From positions 124,001 through 188,000 of the forward strand of contig NZ_CYUD01000010.1 in NCBI RefSeq assembly GCF_001458295.1: 64,000 bases of DNA, written 5' to 3'. The notes under the pieces are model-generated. The model saw nothing but the letters and a program-made list of their open reading frames with translations, did no database searches and was not told the DNA's origin. Source of the DNA: Ruegeria denitrificans. GTDB taxonomy: Bacteria; Pseudomonadota; Alphaproteobacteria; Rhodobacterales; Rhodobacteraceae. Made by a program: the position numbers and the translations under genes. Shown piece by piece: positions 53,071 through 62,555 of this stretch (the stretch's first letter is position 1; every line of letters starts with the position of its first letter).

Positions 53071-53792
53071 GGCTCGCAGCAGACATTCCAAAGTTCACAC
53101 TCGGGATCGCTTGGTATGGCTCATTCGCGCATCGAAGCAGCCATACCGGACTCGCAAAGAAAACCCCGTCGCTTGCGTCGGAACTCAGCGGTTTGCCTTG
53201 ATTTAGCATTAGACTAATTACCCGATAGCCTCCCCGGAAATAGCGAGTGTACCCAAGTTGTCTAACCGGGTGCACTTGGACCACGCTGCCGCCAACAACC
53301 GGAGCTGCCTGTCATATCAACATTGAAGTGATGGGTGGAGCGAGGGGCTGGACGAGGGGGTAAAGCCAGCCCCTCAATCTCGGGGTTTCCCGGAGTTGTG
53401 TGTGGTATCTCCGTTAATTCAAACTTACCAAAACAACTCTGGCCTCGAAATTGGGGGTTTCCCGTATGAGGCGGAACTAATTTCCCAAACACATTTCAAA
53501 CATGTGCTGCAGATATCAAGCCCGTGCGGCGCGTCTCAAGGAGGTTAGTGATTTCTACGAGGGGGCACGAGTAGGGCGCGCCGCGCTTTTAGGAAAAAAT
53601 GATGAACAACATCAGCCAAATTGAAACCCAGGAAAAAGCAGCAGTTAGCGCAAAGAAATAGTTTAACATCAGACCCCACAAACTTACAAAATTACTGACT
53701 ACTAAAACACCGTCTCCGAAACAGAGGAGACGGGCAGCTTAAACGATAGAATTTAAACAAATTGGGAATGCGCTGTTCAGCTTCGGTTAACG
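53071..53792. other. Gene-free stretch before the autotransporter barrel
   Basis: No gene of normal length. It contains two GGGGTTTCCCG-like words (53381 and 53454), ACGAGGGGGCACGAG (53557-53571), a mini-frame 53599-53661 (20 residues, MMNNISQIETQEKAAVSAKK) and a perfect 8-bp hairpin CCGTCTCC/GGAGACGG at 53710-53733. Confidence 0.4.
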
Positions 53793-54731
53793 GTGTCCCG
53801 TCGTTTTGGCGCCGGTTGTTATTCACAGAACTTCTTAAGAAACTGCATCAAGCGTGTGGGCACTGTGACGCAAAGCAACGGGTCCAACGTCTTCATTGCC
53901 AGCCAGGTGCAGACTGAGATGACGACAACCGCGGGGCCATTGTTCTGGGTTGAGGCCGATGGTGAACGCGACAGCTATGATGTCGGTGAAGGCGAGATGA
54001 CGACGAACAGCGGTGGCCTGCGTTATGGCGCAAATTTGCCTTTGGGTGAGGTCGCCGGCGGACAAGTGTTTGGCGGCCTAGAGTTCGATATCAGCAGCCT
54101 GTCATCGAACATCGGCACCAGCTTGGCCAGCGCCAATATCTCGGCCGATGCGTATGATGTAACACTTAGCTCGACTTGGGTTGCGGACAGTCTGTTCTAT
54201 ATCAACGGGCAGCTGCGCTATGGGTATTTCGACGGCAACATACGTCCGGCCGGAGGGGGCACCGTGGATACCGACGGTGGCGGGTATGAGATATCTGTTG
54301 AAATTGGCAAGCTGATCACGCTGCTGAACGAATTGACGCTCACTCCACAAGTGCAGATCATGTACAGCGATATCGACATGAACGATGTCCCAGATCGGGC
54401 CGGTATTGGTCAGATCGGATCCTTGATGGACGGTGATACGTTGACGGCCCGGGTCGGGCTCCGTGCAGAACGGGATTTCGCAAACAATTCAATGCTCTAT
54501 GGTGAAATCGACTTTTATCATACATTCAACAATGAAACCTCAATTGTGTTCGGTCAAAATACAGTGTTCGCCGAGCGAGGTCAGAACACGGCGGCCCTGA
54601 CCATCGGTGGCATTGCCCCCCTGTCAGATCACGCGCAGCTTTATGCTGAGATCACCAGTGAAACCGGTTTAGGAAGCAGCTCGGGCGATTACGCCTTCGA
54701 CTGGAACTTCGGCTTCGAGTTTCAATTTTAA
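53793..54731 (+). CDS. Autotransporter beta-barrel domain protein without passenger
   Basis: 312 codons from GTG 53793; ATG 53919 is another start. The sequence is dominated by alternating beta strands (GPLFWVEADGERDSYDVGEG, NSGGLRYGANLPLG) and ends FDWNFGFEFQF with the C-terminal Phe of outer-membrane barrels (PF03797). No signal peptide or passenger is seen. A full autotransporter would need both, so this is either a 5'-truncated gene or part of a split one. Lies behind the AT-rich stretch after the cyclase gene. Confidence 0.75.
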   Translation: MSRRFGAGCYSQNFLRNCIKRVGTVTQSNGSNVFIASQVQTEMTTTAGPLFWVEADGERDSYDVGEGEMTTNSGGLRYGANLPLGEVAGGQVFGGLEFDISSLSSNIGTSLASANISADAYDVTLSSTWVADSLFYINGQLRYGYFDGNIRPAGGGTVDTDGGGYEISVEIGKLITLLNELTLTPQVQIMYSDIDMNDVPDRAGIGQIGSLMDGDTLTARVGLRAERDFANNSMLYGEIDFYHTFNNETSIVFGQNTVFAERGQNTAALTIGGIAPLSDHAQLYAEITSETGLGSSSGDYAFDWNFGFEFQF

Positions 54732-54891
54732 ATCCTGTTGAATCTGATTTGAACCGATATGCGGATCAGGCTTCATCTTGATGTCTTTTCTCAAAACCTT
54801 GACATGCCATCGCAATAAATCTGAGCCGCCGATTGCCAAATTGGTTTCACACACAGCGTATCGAATACGCTCATTCGAAAGGAGCTAACAA

Positions 54892-55155
54892 ATGAAAAAA
54901 GTGATGATTACAATCGCTACGGCGTTCGCGCTTGCTATGAGTGCCGGAACATCCATGGCCGGCCCGTCGATTGCTCACGGAAAACGCGGGCACGCACACG
55001 ATGTTCGCTCATCTGTCTTGCAGGCGCGTGACCACGTTGATTCAAAATCCAAAAACCACCAAACCACTGAAAGATCAGGCCCAGGCTATGGTATGACATC
55101 ACAACCAGCGGTTTCCGGAGATTGTCAAGATGCATGCAGTGACGCCTATTCATAA
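54892..55155 (+). CDS. Small secreted protein
   Basis: 87 residues. Signal peptide VMITIATAFALAMSAGTSMAG, then a histidine/basic-rich mature part (IAHGKRGHAHDVRSSVLQAR) and two C-terminal cysteines (GDCQDACSDAYS). AAAGGAG lies upstream of the ATG at 54892. No family known. Its signal ends MAGPS, close to SAMAGPR in the second small protein at 56453, with an AraC gene in between. Confidence 0.65.
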   Translation: MKKVMITIATAFALAMSAGTSMAGPSIAHGKRGHAHDVRSSVLQARDHVDSKSKNHQTTERSGPGYGMTSQPAVSGDCQDACSDAYS

Positions 55156-55212
55156 ACATGCCGAACCATTGGGGGCGATTGCTTAAGGCCGTTTTTTTAG
55201 CCAATAAGCATC

Positions 55213-56247
55213 CTAACCAGCACGAACACTGCCCGGAGATTGCCCCGTCCAGGTCTTGTAGGCATTGGTGAACGCAGCCTGATCAGAGTACCCGAGCGCA
55301 AATGCAATCTCAGATAGGCTCAGTTTGGGGTCATCAAGATACTGCTCTGCCAGCCTGTGGCGCGTATCCTGTAGCAAATGCTTGTAGGTTGTGCCTTCTT
55401 TAGTAAGTTTGCGCCCAAGTGTGCTGATACTCATCCCGAGTGTCTTCGCAATGTCATCTTGTGTCGGTGCACTAAAAGACAGTCGAGAAGTTATTTCGCC
55501 TTGCACCAAAGAACTTGTTTCACCGATTTCCGGCGGCAAATCCTTCATCAGATTTTGCACGTGTGTTTCAAGGTGCAACAGCAATGCAGGATCTGTATCC
55601 TTGATCGGAATATCCATCACCGCCCTATCAAACAAGATACCTGGAACGCGTTGACGATGCTTGGCTTTGACTGACAGAACTTCGCCTATTTGAGTTTGTT
55701 TTTCTTCGGTCAATTCATGTGGAAACCGCAACTCAAGGACCGGCAGGGGTGTCTCGGCCGCAATTTGTAAACTGGTCAAAAGAGCTGAAATTCGAAACTC
55801 ATTATGAGCGCCGTCAGCACGCATCAACTTGGCGACGGAATCTATCTCTAAAAACATACCATGCTCTTCTTCATAGAATGACAGCTTGGCAAAGCCTCGC
55901 GCCAAACGGGCGTAAGTCACAGCTTTCTCAATTGCTTCGCCAACGGTCGGCGAGTTCAAAACGACATAGCTGAGAAGTGTTGTCTTTCTGGGATTGAATG
56001 TTTTTCCCGCTGAGATCGCAAACAGGGGGTCCGCGGTCTCTTCAATGGCGAGTTCCAGAAGCCGTAGCTCATTTCGTACATCGACAAAATTCGGCGGGGC
56101 TTCGTGAATGTCCACGGGCAGGTTTGCCGATCTCAGAAGCGCAACAATATCAGATCCACGGTTTTCCAGAAGCTTGGCTATGTGGTGGACGCCAAATCCT
56201 GGTACATTCCAAACATGGCTATCAGAGTTCATTTCATTCGTTTTCAT
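55213..56247 (-). CDS. AraC family regulator (OruR-like)
   Basis: 344 residues. The N-terminal PF12625 domain is followed by the C-terminal AraC HTH pair (IAKTLGMSISTLGRKLTKEG and SLSEIAFALGYSDQAAFTNA). The start is ATG at 56247. Close to the two small secreted protein genes on the opposite strand, which could be targets (inference). Ends 57 bp from the small protein at 54892, convergent. Confidence 0.92.
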   Translation of the reverse strand: MKTNEMNSDSHVWNVPGFGVHHIAKLLENRGSDIVALLRSANLPVDIHEAPPNFVDVRNELRLLELAIEETADPLFAISAGKTFNPRKTTLLSYVVLNSPTVGEAIEKAVTYARLARGFAKLSFYEEEHGMFLEIDSVAKLMRADGAHNEFRISALLTSLQIAAETPLPVLELRFPHELTEEKQTQIGEVLSVKAKHRQRVPGILFDRAVMDIPIKDTDPALLLHLETHVQNLMKDLPPEIGETSSLVQGEITSRLSFSAPTQDDIAKTLGMSISTLGRKLTKEGTTYKHLLQDTRHRLAEQYLDDPKLSLSEIAFALGYSDQAAFTNAYKTWTGQSPGSVRAG

Positions 56248-56452
56248 GCTGACCTGCTGCCTGAGACTGAGGAGCCCAAATTAGCTGGGTCTTTTTCTGT
56301 CAAAGACAACAATAAACAGGGTGCAAAAACCATGCCAAGCGACATCAGGGTAACTTGATGAAAATTATCAAAAACCTGAGCTTCTCTCACAATACCCAAA
56401 GCTGTCGCGTTCCTAGGTTGAAGATGTAATCGCAAGATAGGGAGATCACAAA

Positions 56453-56764
56453 ATGGAACGTTTCGACACACTCAAAAAGCTCATTGTCGCACCAGCTCTG
56501 GAAATCGCATTGACGGCAGGATCGGCCATGGCCGGGCCGCGTCACCACTTTGGCGGCGCTGATTGTCTCGGTGGTGCAATGTCAGATCACATTGCGAGCC
56601 GTCCCGATGCATATCACTTGGCTGATCACGAGTTTCAATTCGGTCATTCGGAACTCGGCGCAACCCGCGAAGTTTATCCGCCTATCAACAAGGACGTAAT
56701 GGCAAAATATATCTATAGCCCAACAGAGGTCGCTTATTTTAAGCAGTTGCTCAGCCAGCGGTAG
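56453..56764 (+). CDS. Small secreted protein, second of the pair
   Basis: 103 residues. N-terminal hydrophobic segment ending AGSAMAGPRHHF suggests a signal peptide, though the core is short. Mature part contains HIASRPDAYHLADHEFQFGH, histidine-rich, and a single cysteine. GGGAG is upstream of the ATG at 56453. Unknown function; diverges from the AraC gene. Confidence 0.6.
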   Translation: MERFDTLKKLIVAPALEIALTAGSAMAGPRHHFGGADCLGGAMSDHIASRPDAYHLADHEFQFGHSELGATREVYPPINKDVMAKYIYSPTEVAYFKQLLSQR

Positions 56765-57296
56765 GCGGTGTGCTCAATTGACCCAACTGATTGAAATAGC
56801 GGGATGAATTGCGCCGGAGTCGACGACGAAAACTCCATAGATATCGACTCGGGCGCGTGGACAAGCCGTAAACATCACCATTCGACTGGTCCAAGTTGAT
56901 TGCGAGTGCACCTTTGCCGTTAGTCCATCGGGATGGTGATTTCATGCGCCGGTCACCTGGTTACCTCACAGTTGAGCCTTCCCAACTGAACTGGTCCACG
57001 CGGGTTACGGAAATTAACCTGAACCAGCCATTCGGCGATTTGGGTCGAATGTCTGGTTCGTCCGCGATCCGTGCATGCGTTCAGACTTTGCAATGGGCCG
57101 AGCCTGCTTTCGAAGACGTCAACTTTTGGCGGCTAATCGCGATAAATTACCCGTTGCATGAAACTGAATTGATGAAAGAATGCTTCAACCAAGACGGTTT
57201 GCGCATTCTTGCGGCATCGCCGACGTTCTGAGCACGGATCTGGAATCGCCCTGTCTTGTGAACAGTCAAAAGGCGCGGATGCGCAGGGGGGAGATT
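56765..57296. other. Gene-free or weakly coding stretch
   Basis: A 111-codon plus-strand frame (56896-57231) containing TRVTEINLNQPFGDLGRMSG has no ribosome site and no family. It may be a remnant. Nothing else is seen. Confidence 0.35.
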
Positions 57297-57665
57297 TTGA
57301 CAAGAGTTCTGTTGGTAGAAGACAATGAAATGAACAGCGATATGCTGTCGCGTCGGATGGAGCGTAAAGGGTTCCAGGTTTTCATCGCGAAGGATGGGCT
57401 GGAAGGTGTATCCATGGCTGGTGAAGTAAATCCAGATATCATTCTGATGGATATGAGCCTGCCCGGCATAGATGGATGGGAAGCAACGCGACGCATCAAA
57501 GCAGCGCCAGAAACAACTTCAATCCCAGTGGTCGCGCTGACCGCGCATGCGATGGCCAGCGACCGGGAAAAGGCACTGGAGGCAGGTTGCGATGACTTTG
57601 ATACCAAGCCTGTGGACCTTGGTCGCTTGCTTGAAATAATGGAAAAACTGCTGTCGGCATCTTAA
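57297..57665 (+). CDS. Single-domain response regulator (CheY/DivK-like)
   Basis: 122 residues from a TTG at 57297 with GGGGGGAG upstream. The receiver domain is complete: VLLVEDNEMNSDMLSRRMER, phospho-acceptor Asp in IILMDMSLPGIDGWE, Thr/Ala in VVALTAHAMASDR and the Lys in FDTKPVDLGRL. No output domain. It converges with the receiver-cyclase fusion gene (14 bp between stops). It probably takes phosphate from the hybrid kinase nearby (inference). Confidence 0.9.
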   Translation: MTRVLLVEDNEMNSDMLSRRMERKGFQVFIAKDGLEGVSMAGEVNPDIILMDMSLPGIDGWEATRRIKAAPETTSIPVVALTAHAMASDREKALEAGCDDFDTKPVDLGRLLEIMEKLLSAS

Positions 57666-57679
57666 AGAAAAATCGACTA

Positions 57680-59281
57680 TCAGGATTTCCGCCCAGTGAT
57701 AAAAAATGTTTTCGCCTGCCCTTTGCCCTTTATCCTTACGTCCATAGGGTCCGATAGGTCAAAGCAATGCGTAACCCGTCTGGCGGTTTCCTCCGAGACC
57801 TGAATGCGGCCTGGTGCGCCTGATGATTCAAGGCGGCTGGCGAAATTTACGGTATCCCCCCAAACGTCGTAGAGAAACCGGTGCGACCCGATTATTCCGG
57901 CAACTACAGGTCCGCTGTGAATGCCAATTCGAATGTGCAGGGGATAATCAAACTCATGGTTCAGCGCCTCGACCTGAGACACCATCTGATGCGCCATTTC
58001 AACGATCACTTTGGCATGGTCGTCCCGGTAATCAGGCACACCGGCGGCAACCATATATGCGTCTCCAATCGTCTTGATTTTTTCTACCTCAAGTTCTGAC
58101 GCAGTCTTGTCAAACCCGGAAAAGACTCGGTTCAGATAGTGAACGACTTGTGCTGGCGGCAAATTCGCCGACATCTCGGTAAAACCAACGATGTCGGAAA
58201 ACAGAACCGTGACATCGTCGTGGCGGTCAGCGATTGTCGTCTCTCCCTCATTTAACCGCGCCACGATCTTTTGCGGCAGAATACTATGTAACAGGTCTTT
58301 GTAATTCTGTTTCTCTATTTCCATCTGCGAAAGGTAGTGCCTTTCCCGTGCTCGCCACTGATTTTTCTCAAGCGCGGCGCGAATACGGGCTTGCAACAAG
58401 ATCGGGTTGAACGGTTTTGGAAGGTAATCCTCGGCTCCGACCTCGATACAACGCGCGACCCCCTCGATCTCATCAAGTGCCGAAATCATGATGACCGGGA
58501 TGTCGCGTAAGTCTTCGCTTTCTTTCAATCGCCTCAGAACGTCGTACCCATTGATGTCCGGCATCATGAGATCAAGTAAAACCAAATCAAAGGCCTGCTG
58601 AGACATTTTTTGCAGGGCTGAATATCCCCCGTCTGCGGTTCGGACTGCGTGCCCCTCCCGCTCGAGCCGCCGAGCCAGCAACGCTCGGTTGGCTTCGACA
58701 TCGTCGACGACAAGTATGGTTCCGGTCAACACTGCGGTTTTCGCTATCGGGTCAATTGAGCGCAGGCTTTGAACAAGATTTGCGAACATCTCAGCACTCT
58801 GCGATCCCTCGTGAGAAGTGAAGCTATTTGCGCTCGAATTGTCGGGCAAGGACGCCAATATATCGATCTGCTTCAAAAGAGCATTCGTATGCTCCAACAG
58901 CCCCAGCAAATCGGCCTCCAGATGACGGGCATTCATATCCTCCAGATCCTCAAGCAGCATCTCGCCGTAACCCCTGATGGCGTTCATTGGCGTTCGCAGG
59001 TCGTGGCGAAGCCGTTTTGCACCTTCGTCGCCGTCACCGGTCAGTTTCACCGCCATGTCGGGATGCAAGAGCTGATCTACATACACGCTTAATTCAGTCG
59101 CAGCCTGTGAAATCCGTTTCAAATCCGTCGCTGCTTCATTCAGGTTCAGGCGACCGGCTTCGCCTTCAAGCAATTCGCAAAGCCCGACTATGGCGCTGAC
59201 CGGCGAGATCAGGTTCTGACGCAGATTTGCCAGCCACACGACCTGAGCTTGCTGGGCCCCGGGATCAGGTAAGTCGCTCAC
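57680..59281 (-). CDS. Receiver-adenylate cyclase fusion with an N-terminal HisKA-like region
   Basis: 533 residues. Two helical dimerisation-like segments are at about residues 15-70 (no His) and 88-140 (His93 in LRHDLRTPMNAIRGYG), but there is no HATPase domain. The receiver is at 188-305 (phospho-Asp237 in LVLLDLMMPDING). The class III cyclase is at 350-530, with Asp363 (FSDIVGFT), Lys403 and Asp407 (IKTIGDAYM), and YDVWGDTVNFASRLES. ATP-specific pattern, so cAMP output. The start is 3 bp from the stop of the hybrid kinase gene, so they are probably translated together. Confidence 0.93.
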   Translation of the reverse strand: MSDLPDPGAQQAQVVWLANLRQNLISPVSAIVGLCELLEGEAGRLNLNEAATDLKRISQAATELSVYVDQLLHPDMAVKLTGDGDEGAKRLRHDLRTPMNAIRGYGEMLLEDLEDMNARHLEADLLGLLEHTNALLKQIDILASLPDNSSANSFTSHEGSQSAEMFANLVQSLRSIDPIAKTAVLTGTILVVDDVEANRALLARRLEREGHAVRTADGGYSALQKMSQQAFDLVLLDLMMPDINGYDVLRRLKESEDLRDIPVIMISALDEIEGVARCIEVGAEDYLPKPFNPILLQARIRAALEKNQWRARERHYLSQMEIEKQNYKDLLHSILPQKIVARLNEGETTIADRHDDVTVLFSDIVGFTEMSANLPPAQVVHYLNRVFSGFDKTASELEVEKIKTIGDAYMVAAGVPDYRDDHAKVIVEMAHQMVSQVEALNHEFDYPLHIRIGIHSGPVVAGIIGSHRFLYDVWGDTVNFASRLESSGAPGRIQVSEETARRVTHCFDLSDPMDVRIKGKGQAKTFFITGRKS

Positions 59282-59284
59282 AAC

Positions 59285-61768
59285 TTATGCACCCCCGGAT
59301 CGCGAAGTTGGCAGAATTTCGTTCAACTGGCCAAGAATAGTTTCGATTTCATCCCCATCCTTGCGGATCAATGCCTGAACCGAGCCATTCAGCAGCGCGC
59401 GGTCCTCGTTGGACAGAGTTTTGGCGGTCACAATGACAACCGGAACGTTTGTCCATTCCGGCGTCTTTCTCATCCTCGTTAGAAACTCGAACCCGTCCAT
59501 CTCAGGCATCATGAGATCCAGCAAAATCACGTCTGGTACAGTTTCAGAAAGACGTTGAAGCGCGTCCAGCCCATTGACCGCCTCGTCAATCTGCCAACCT
59601 TCCTTGCCAAGAACACGGCAGATCAATTCACGCGTCGCTGCTTCGTCCTCGACGATCAGAACGCGTGGAGTTGGCATGGTGGGGCAATGTTCTTTGAGAG
59701 CATTCAGCAACTCGACGGTGTCAATTGGCTTGCCTAGGTATTCGCTGGCCCCCAGTGACAAACCCTTTTTGCGATCTTCTGCGAAAGTCAACATAATCAC
59801 CGGAATGTCTGCCAGTTCGGGATCATCCTTGAACTTGGACAAAACAGCCCAGCCGTCGATTTCGGGCATAAAGACATCCAGCGTGATAGCATCAGGTCGG
59901 TTCGTTCGGGCCAATTCCAACGCTTCTTCGCCATTGGTCGATGCGAGGACCCGATATCCTTCACGAAGCAGCCGTCGACCCAGCAGATCATGCACGGTTG
60001 GATCGTCATCCACCAACAATACCAGCGGCGCATTTGGATCGGTGTTCAATTCATTCTCAGAAAGGCCAGGCTGGCGCACGAGATCTTTAGGCGGATCCTG
60101 GCAGATGCGCGGCAGACGAATTGAGAAGGTGGACCCTTCGCCAAGGGTGCTGTCGCAATGAATCTCGCCCCCCAGCTGTTCACAGAAGGCCTTGGTGATG
60201 GATAACCCCAATCCTGTGCCGCCGTAATTGCGCGTGGTTGAGGAATCAGCCTGAGTGAATGCGTCGAATACCCTGTCGACTTGATCCGGCGACATGCCAA
60301 TGCCACGATCCGTGACTGCGAATTCCAGTTGATCATTCTGGTTCGACTGAACAACCGATAACGTAATCTTTTCTTTTTCTGTGAATTTGCAAGCATTCGA
60401 CAACAGGTTCAGCAAAGCCTGCCGCACCTTGGTCAAGTCACAGACCATTTCGCCGATATCTTCCGGGCAAACGATTTCCAGCGTATTGTGATTCTTCTCA
60501 GCCAAGGGCTGAACCGTCGAGCTGACGTCCTTGATCATCTGGTAGATATCGAATGACTCCAGATCGAACTCCATCTTACCGGCTTCGATTTTGGAGAGGT
60601 CCAATACGTCATTGATCAATGCAAGCAGGTGTTTTCCGGCGGATTGAATCTTTGTCAAATCGCCCAGATTTGCCTCGTCCTTCTGGTCGATGGCTTCTTC
60701 CAGCATCAGTTCGCTATATCCGATAATTGCATTCAACGGCGTGCGCAGTTCATGGCTCATATTGGCGAGGAAAGCGCTTTTTGTCTTGTTAGCCGTTTCG
60801 GCAATGTCGCGAGCTACACGCAACTCGCTTTCAACGCGTTTTTGCCGCGTAATATCCCGACCGTAGATATTCGCGTAGCCGCCTTCCGGAACCGGCCACA
60901 GCAACAGAGAATAGATTTGACCACCAGCCTGATACTTGAAATCTGCCCGTTGATCTTCGTGCAAACCCTTTGCAACCCGCTTGCGCCAACCCGTTCCCAC
61001 TCTGTCACCAACTTTTAGCTGCAGCGCTTCGATCAATGGAGCGCTTGCCTTATTGGCATAAATCAGTTCGCCCTGATTGGTGATACGCAGCACCGGGTTC
61101 GGGTTCTCTTCCGGAATACGCGCCAGTTCTCGTATCCGGTTTTCGGCCTTAAGTTGTTCGTTCAGCGCCTTTGTGTTCGCGAGCGTCAACTTGATACCGT
61201 TGATCGCACTCCTTCTGGTTAAAAACGTGAGCTGAGAAATGACCAGAACCGTGCCCAGTATAGTAAGCGTGTTAAAATACCACTCCAGCGGCCCCCACAG
61301 AAGCATGGACAGCCAAGTTAGAAAAAGAACTGGGCTTGAGAAGCCCCAAGACACCCTGAACGAAAATGTTGTAGAGCCACCAAATACTCCGATAAATGCG
61401 AACAGATACAGAACCATCTGCTCATGCGGTGCCAATACCGGCATCATGAAGAAGTTGAAGCTGCCCCAACCTGTTCCAAGGATCAGTGAGGTGATGAGGA
61501 TAACCTTCAATCGCCGCTTCGAGATTGATTTGGGTCTTGGCTTGTTACGCAAGGCGTAATAGCTTTTTATCCCCATCACATTCATGATCAGCAACATGAC
61601 TAAAGATGCGATCGCGGCCAGCGTCAAATTCGAGGGGCCGATCTGCAATATCATCACAGCAAAAGCCATTAAAAATGACAGTGCAAATACAGGGGTCGTC
61701 GATGCAACATTCAACGCTTCGTAGATGCGCAACTCACCTTCGTAGTCTTGCTCTTGCATATCTTGCAC
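59285..61768 (-). CDS. Hybrid histidine kinase with two receiver domains
   Basis: 827 residues from a GTG at 61768 with GGGGAG upstream. Six or so N-terminal helices (residues 25-185) form an unrecognised membrane sensor, then a PAS-like part (about 215-310) and HisKA with His339 (NMSHELRTPLNAIIGYSEL). The HATPase domain (NLLSNACKFTE, DRGIGMSPDQ, GGTGLGLSI) and two receivers (LDVFMPEIDGW and LDLMMPEMDGF) follow. An inner-membrane sensor kinase that may feed the receiver-cyclase encoded directly after it. No histidine phosphotransfer protein is seen. Confidence 0.95.
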   Translation of the reverse strand: MQDMQEQDYEGELRIYEALNVASTTPVFALSFLMAFAVMILQIGPSNLTLAAIASLVMLLIMNVMGIKSYYALRNKPRPKSISKRRLKVILITSLILGTGWGSFNFFMMPVLAPHEQMVLYLFAFIGVFGGSTTFSFRVSWGFSSPVLFLTWLSMLLWGPLEWYFNTLTILGTVLVISQLTFLTRRSAINGIKLTLANTKALNEQLKAENRIRELARIPEENPNPVLRITNQGELIYANKASAPLIEALQLKVGDRVGTGWRKRVAKGLHEDQRADFKYQAGGQIYSLLLWPVPEGGYANIYGRDITRQKRVESELRVARDIAETANKTKSAFLANMSHELRTPLNAIIGYSELMLEEAIDQKDEANLGDLTKIQSAGKHLLALINDVLDLSKIEAGKMEFDLESFDIYQMIKDVSSTVQPLAEKNHNTLEIVCPEDIGEMVCDLTKVRQALLNLLSNACKFTEKEKITLSVVQSNQNDQLEFAVTDRGIGMSPDQVDRVFDAFTQADSSTTRNYGGTGLGLSITKAFCEQLGGEIHCDSTLGEGSTFSIRLPRICQDPPKDLVRQPGLSENELNTDPNAPLVLLVDDDPTVHDLLGRRLLREGYRVLASTNGEEALELARTNRPDAITLDVFMPEIDGWAVLSKFKDDPELADIPVIMLTFAEDRKKGLSLGASEYLGKPIDTVELLNALKEHCPTMPTPRVLIVEDEAATRELICRVLGKEGWQIDEAVNGLDALQRLSETVPDVILLDLMMPEMDGFEFLTRMRKTPEWTNVPVVIVTAKTLSNEDRALLNGSVQALIRKDGDEIETILGQLNEILPTSRSGGA

Positions 61769-61862
61769 GCGCTTCTCCCCAAAAGCCGTTCAATTTCAAA
61801 TCACAAAATCAGGTGCGGCCGCAATCTGGCAAGGATTCTCTACAGTGCACTGTCGATTGTGT

Positions 61863-61931
61863 TCATTGCGCGTGACCGGACGCCAAGGCCCCTGGCTGTT
61901 CATTTTCATCCGAATATTGTTTCTTGGTCAT
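61863..61931 (-). CDS. 22-codon small ORF with perfect Shine-Dalgarno upstream of the kinase gene
   Basis: ATG at 61931 preceded by AGGAGGTGA with 8 nt from AGGAGG to the ATG, an ideal ribosome site. Product MTKKQYSDENEQPGALASGH plus two residues. The stop lies 94 bp before the kinase start, same strand. It may be a leader peptide or a small regulatory protein; it could also be chance. No family recognised. Confidence 0.45.
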   Translation of the reverse strand: MTKKQYSDENEQPGALASGHAQ

Positions 61932-62135
61932 CTATTTCACCTCCTGTGGCCCTGAAAATTTCAATTTGCACGGCGACGCATTGTTTGAGTTCGTGACCAT
62001 AGGATGACCTTAGTATCGCCCACAAATTGCAATTCGGATACTCGAGACCAAACTTGTCCATCACATCGACAGAATGTTTCAGATCCCGACTGATGCCATC
62101 ACAAATAACGCCAAGTTTTATGTTCTTGCCCTTTC

Positions 62136-62555
62136 TCAGCGATGCAGCTCAGCGCCGACAGTGTCTTCAATCACGCGGGTGCAGGCCCAATTGTCGCCAC
62201 CGGGAAGTTTGGCTTTGCCAGCATGGAAAATCTGCATAGCCGAGGATGCGGTATGCATTGGAACGCCCTGTTCCTCGGCCAGATCCAGCGAGATGGTCAG
62301 GTCCTTGTGCATTATCCCGATACCGGACCCGGTGTTTTCGAATTTACGGTCGATAATGTTCTCCAGCGAAGTATTGGTGCATCCGCAGCCCGCGCCAGAG
62401 GTCGAACAGACCTCTAACAGGTTTTCATCTTTCACGCCCGCCTTGGCCGCAAGAACTGACTCTTCAAGTGTTGCCGAAAAGATCGAGCCAAACAGGGTCT
62501 GCAGGCATGCCTTTACGGTCTGACCCTTCCCAGGCGCGTCACCCACACGGTGAAT
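62136..62555 (-). pseudogene. C-terminal remnant of a 3-hydroxyisobutyrate/threonate dehydrogenase-like gene
   Basis: The frame encodes VGDAPGKGQTVKACLQTLFG, ATLEESVLAAKAGV, then GIGIMHKDLTISLDLAEEQG and SAMQIFHAGKAK. This is the helical NAD_binding_11 half of beta-hydroxyacid dehydrogenases (PF14833), with its catalytic-type Lys in GKGQTVK. The N-terminal Rossmann domain is absent, and upstream codons (to 62669) have no homology. It is a truncated relic. Confidence 0.65.
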
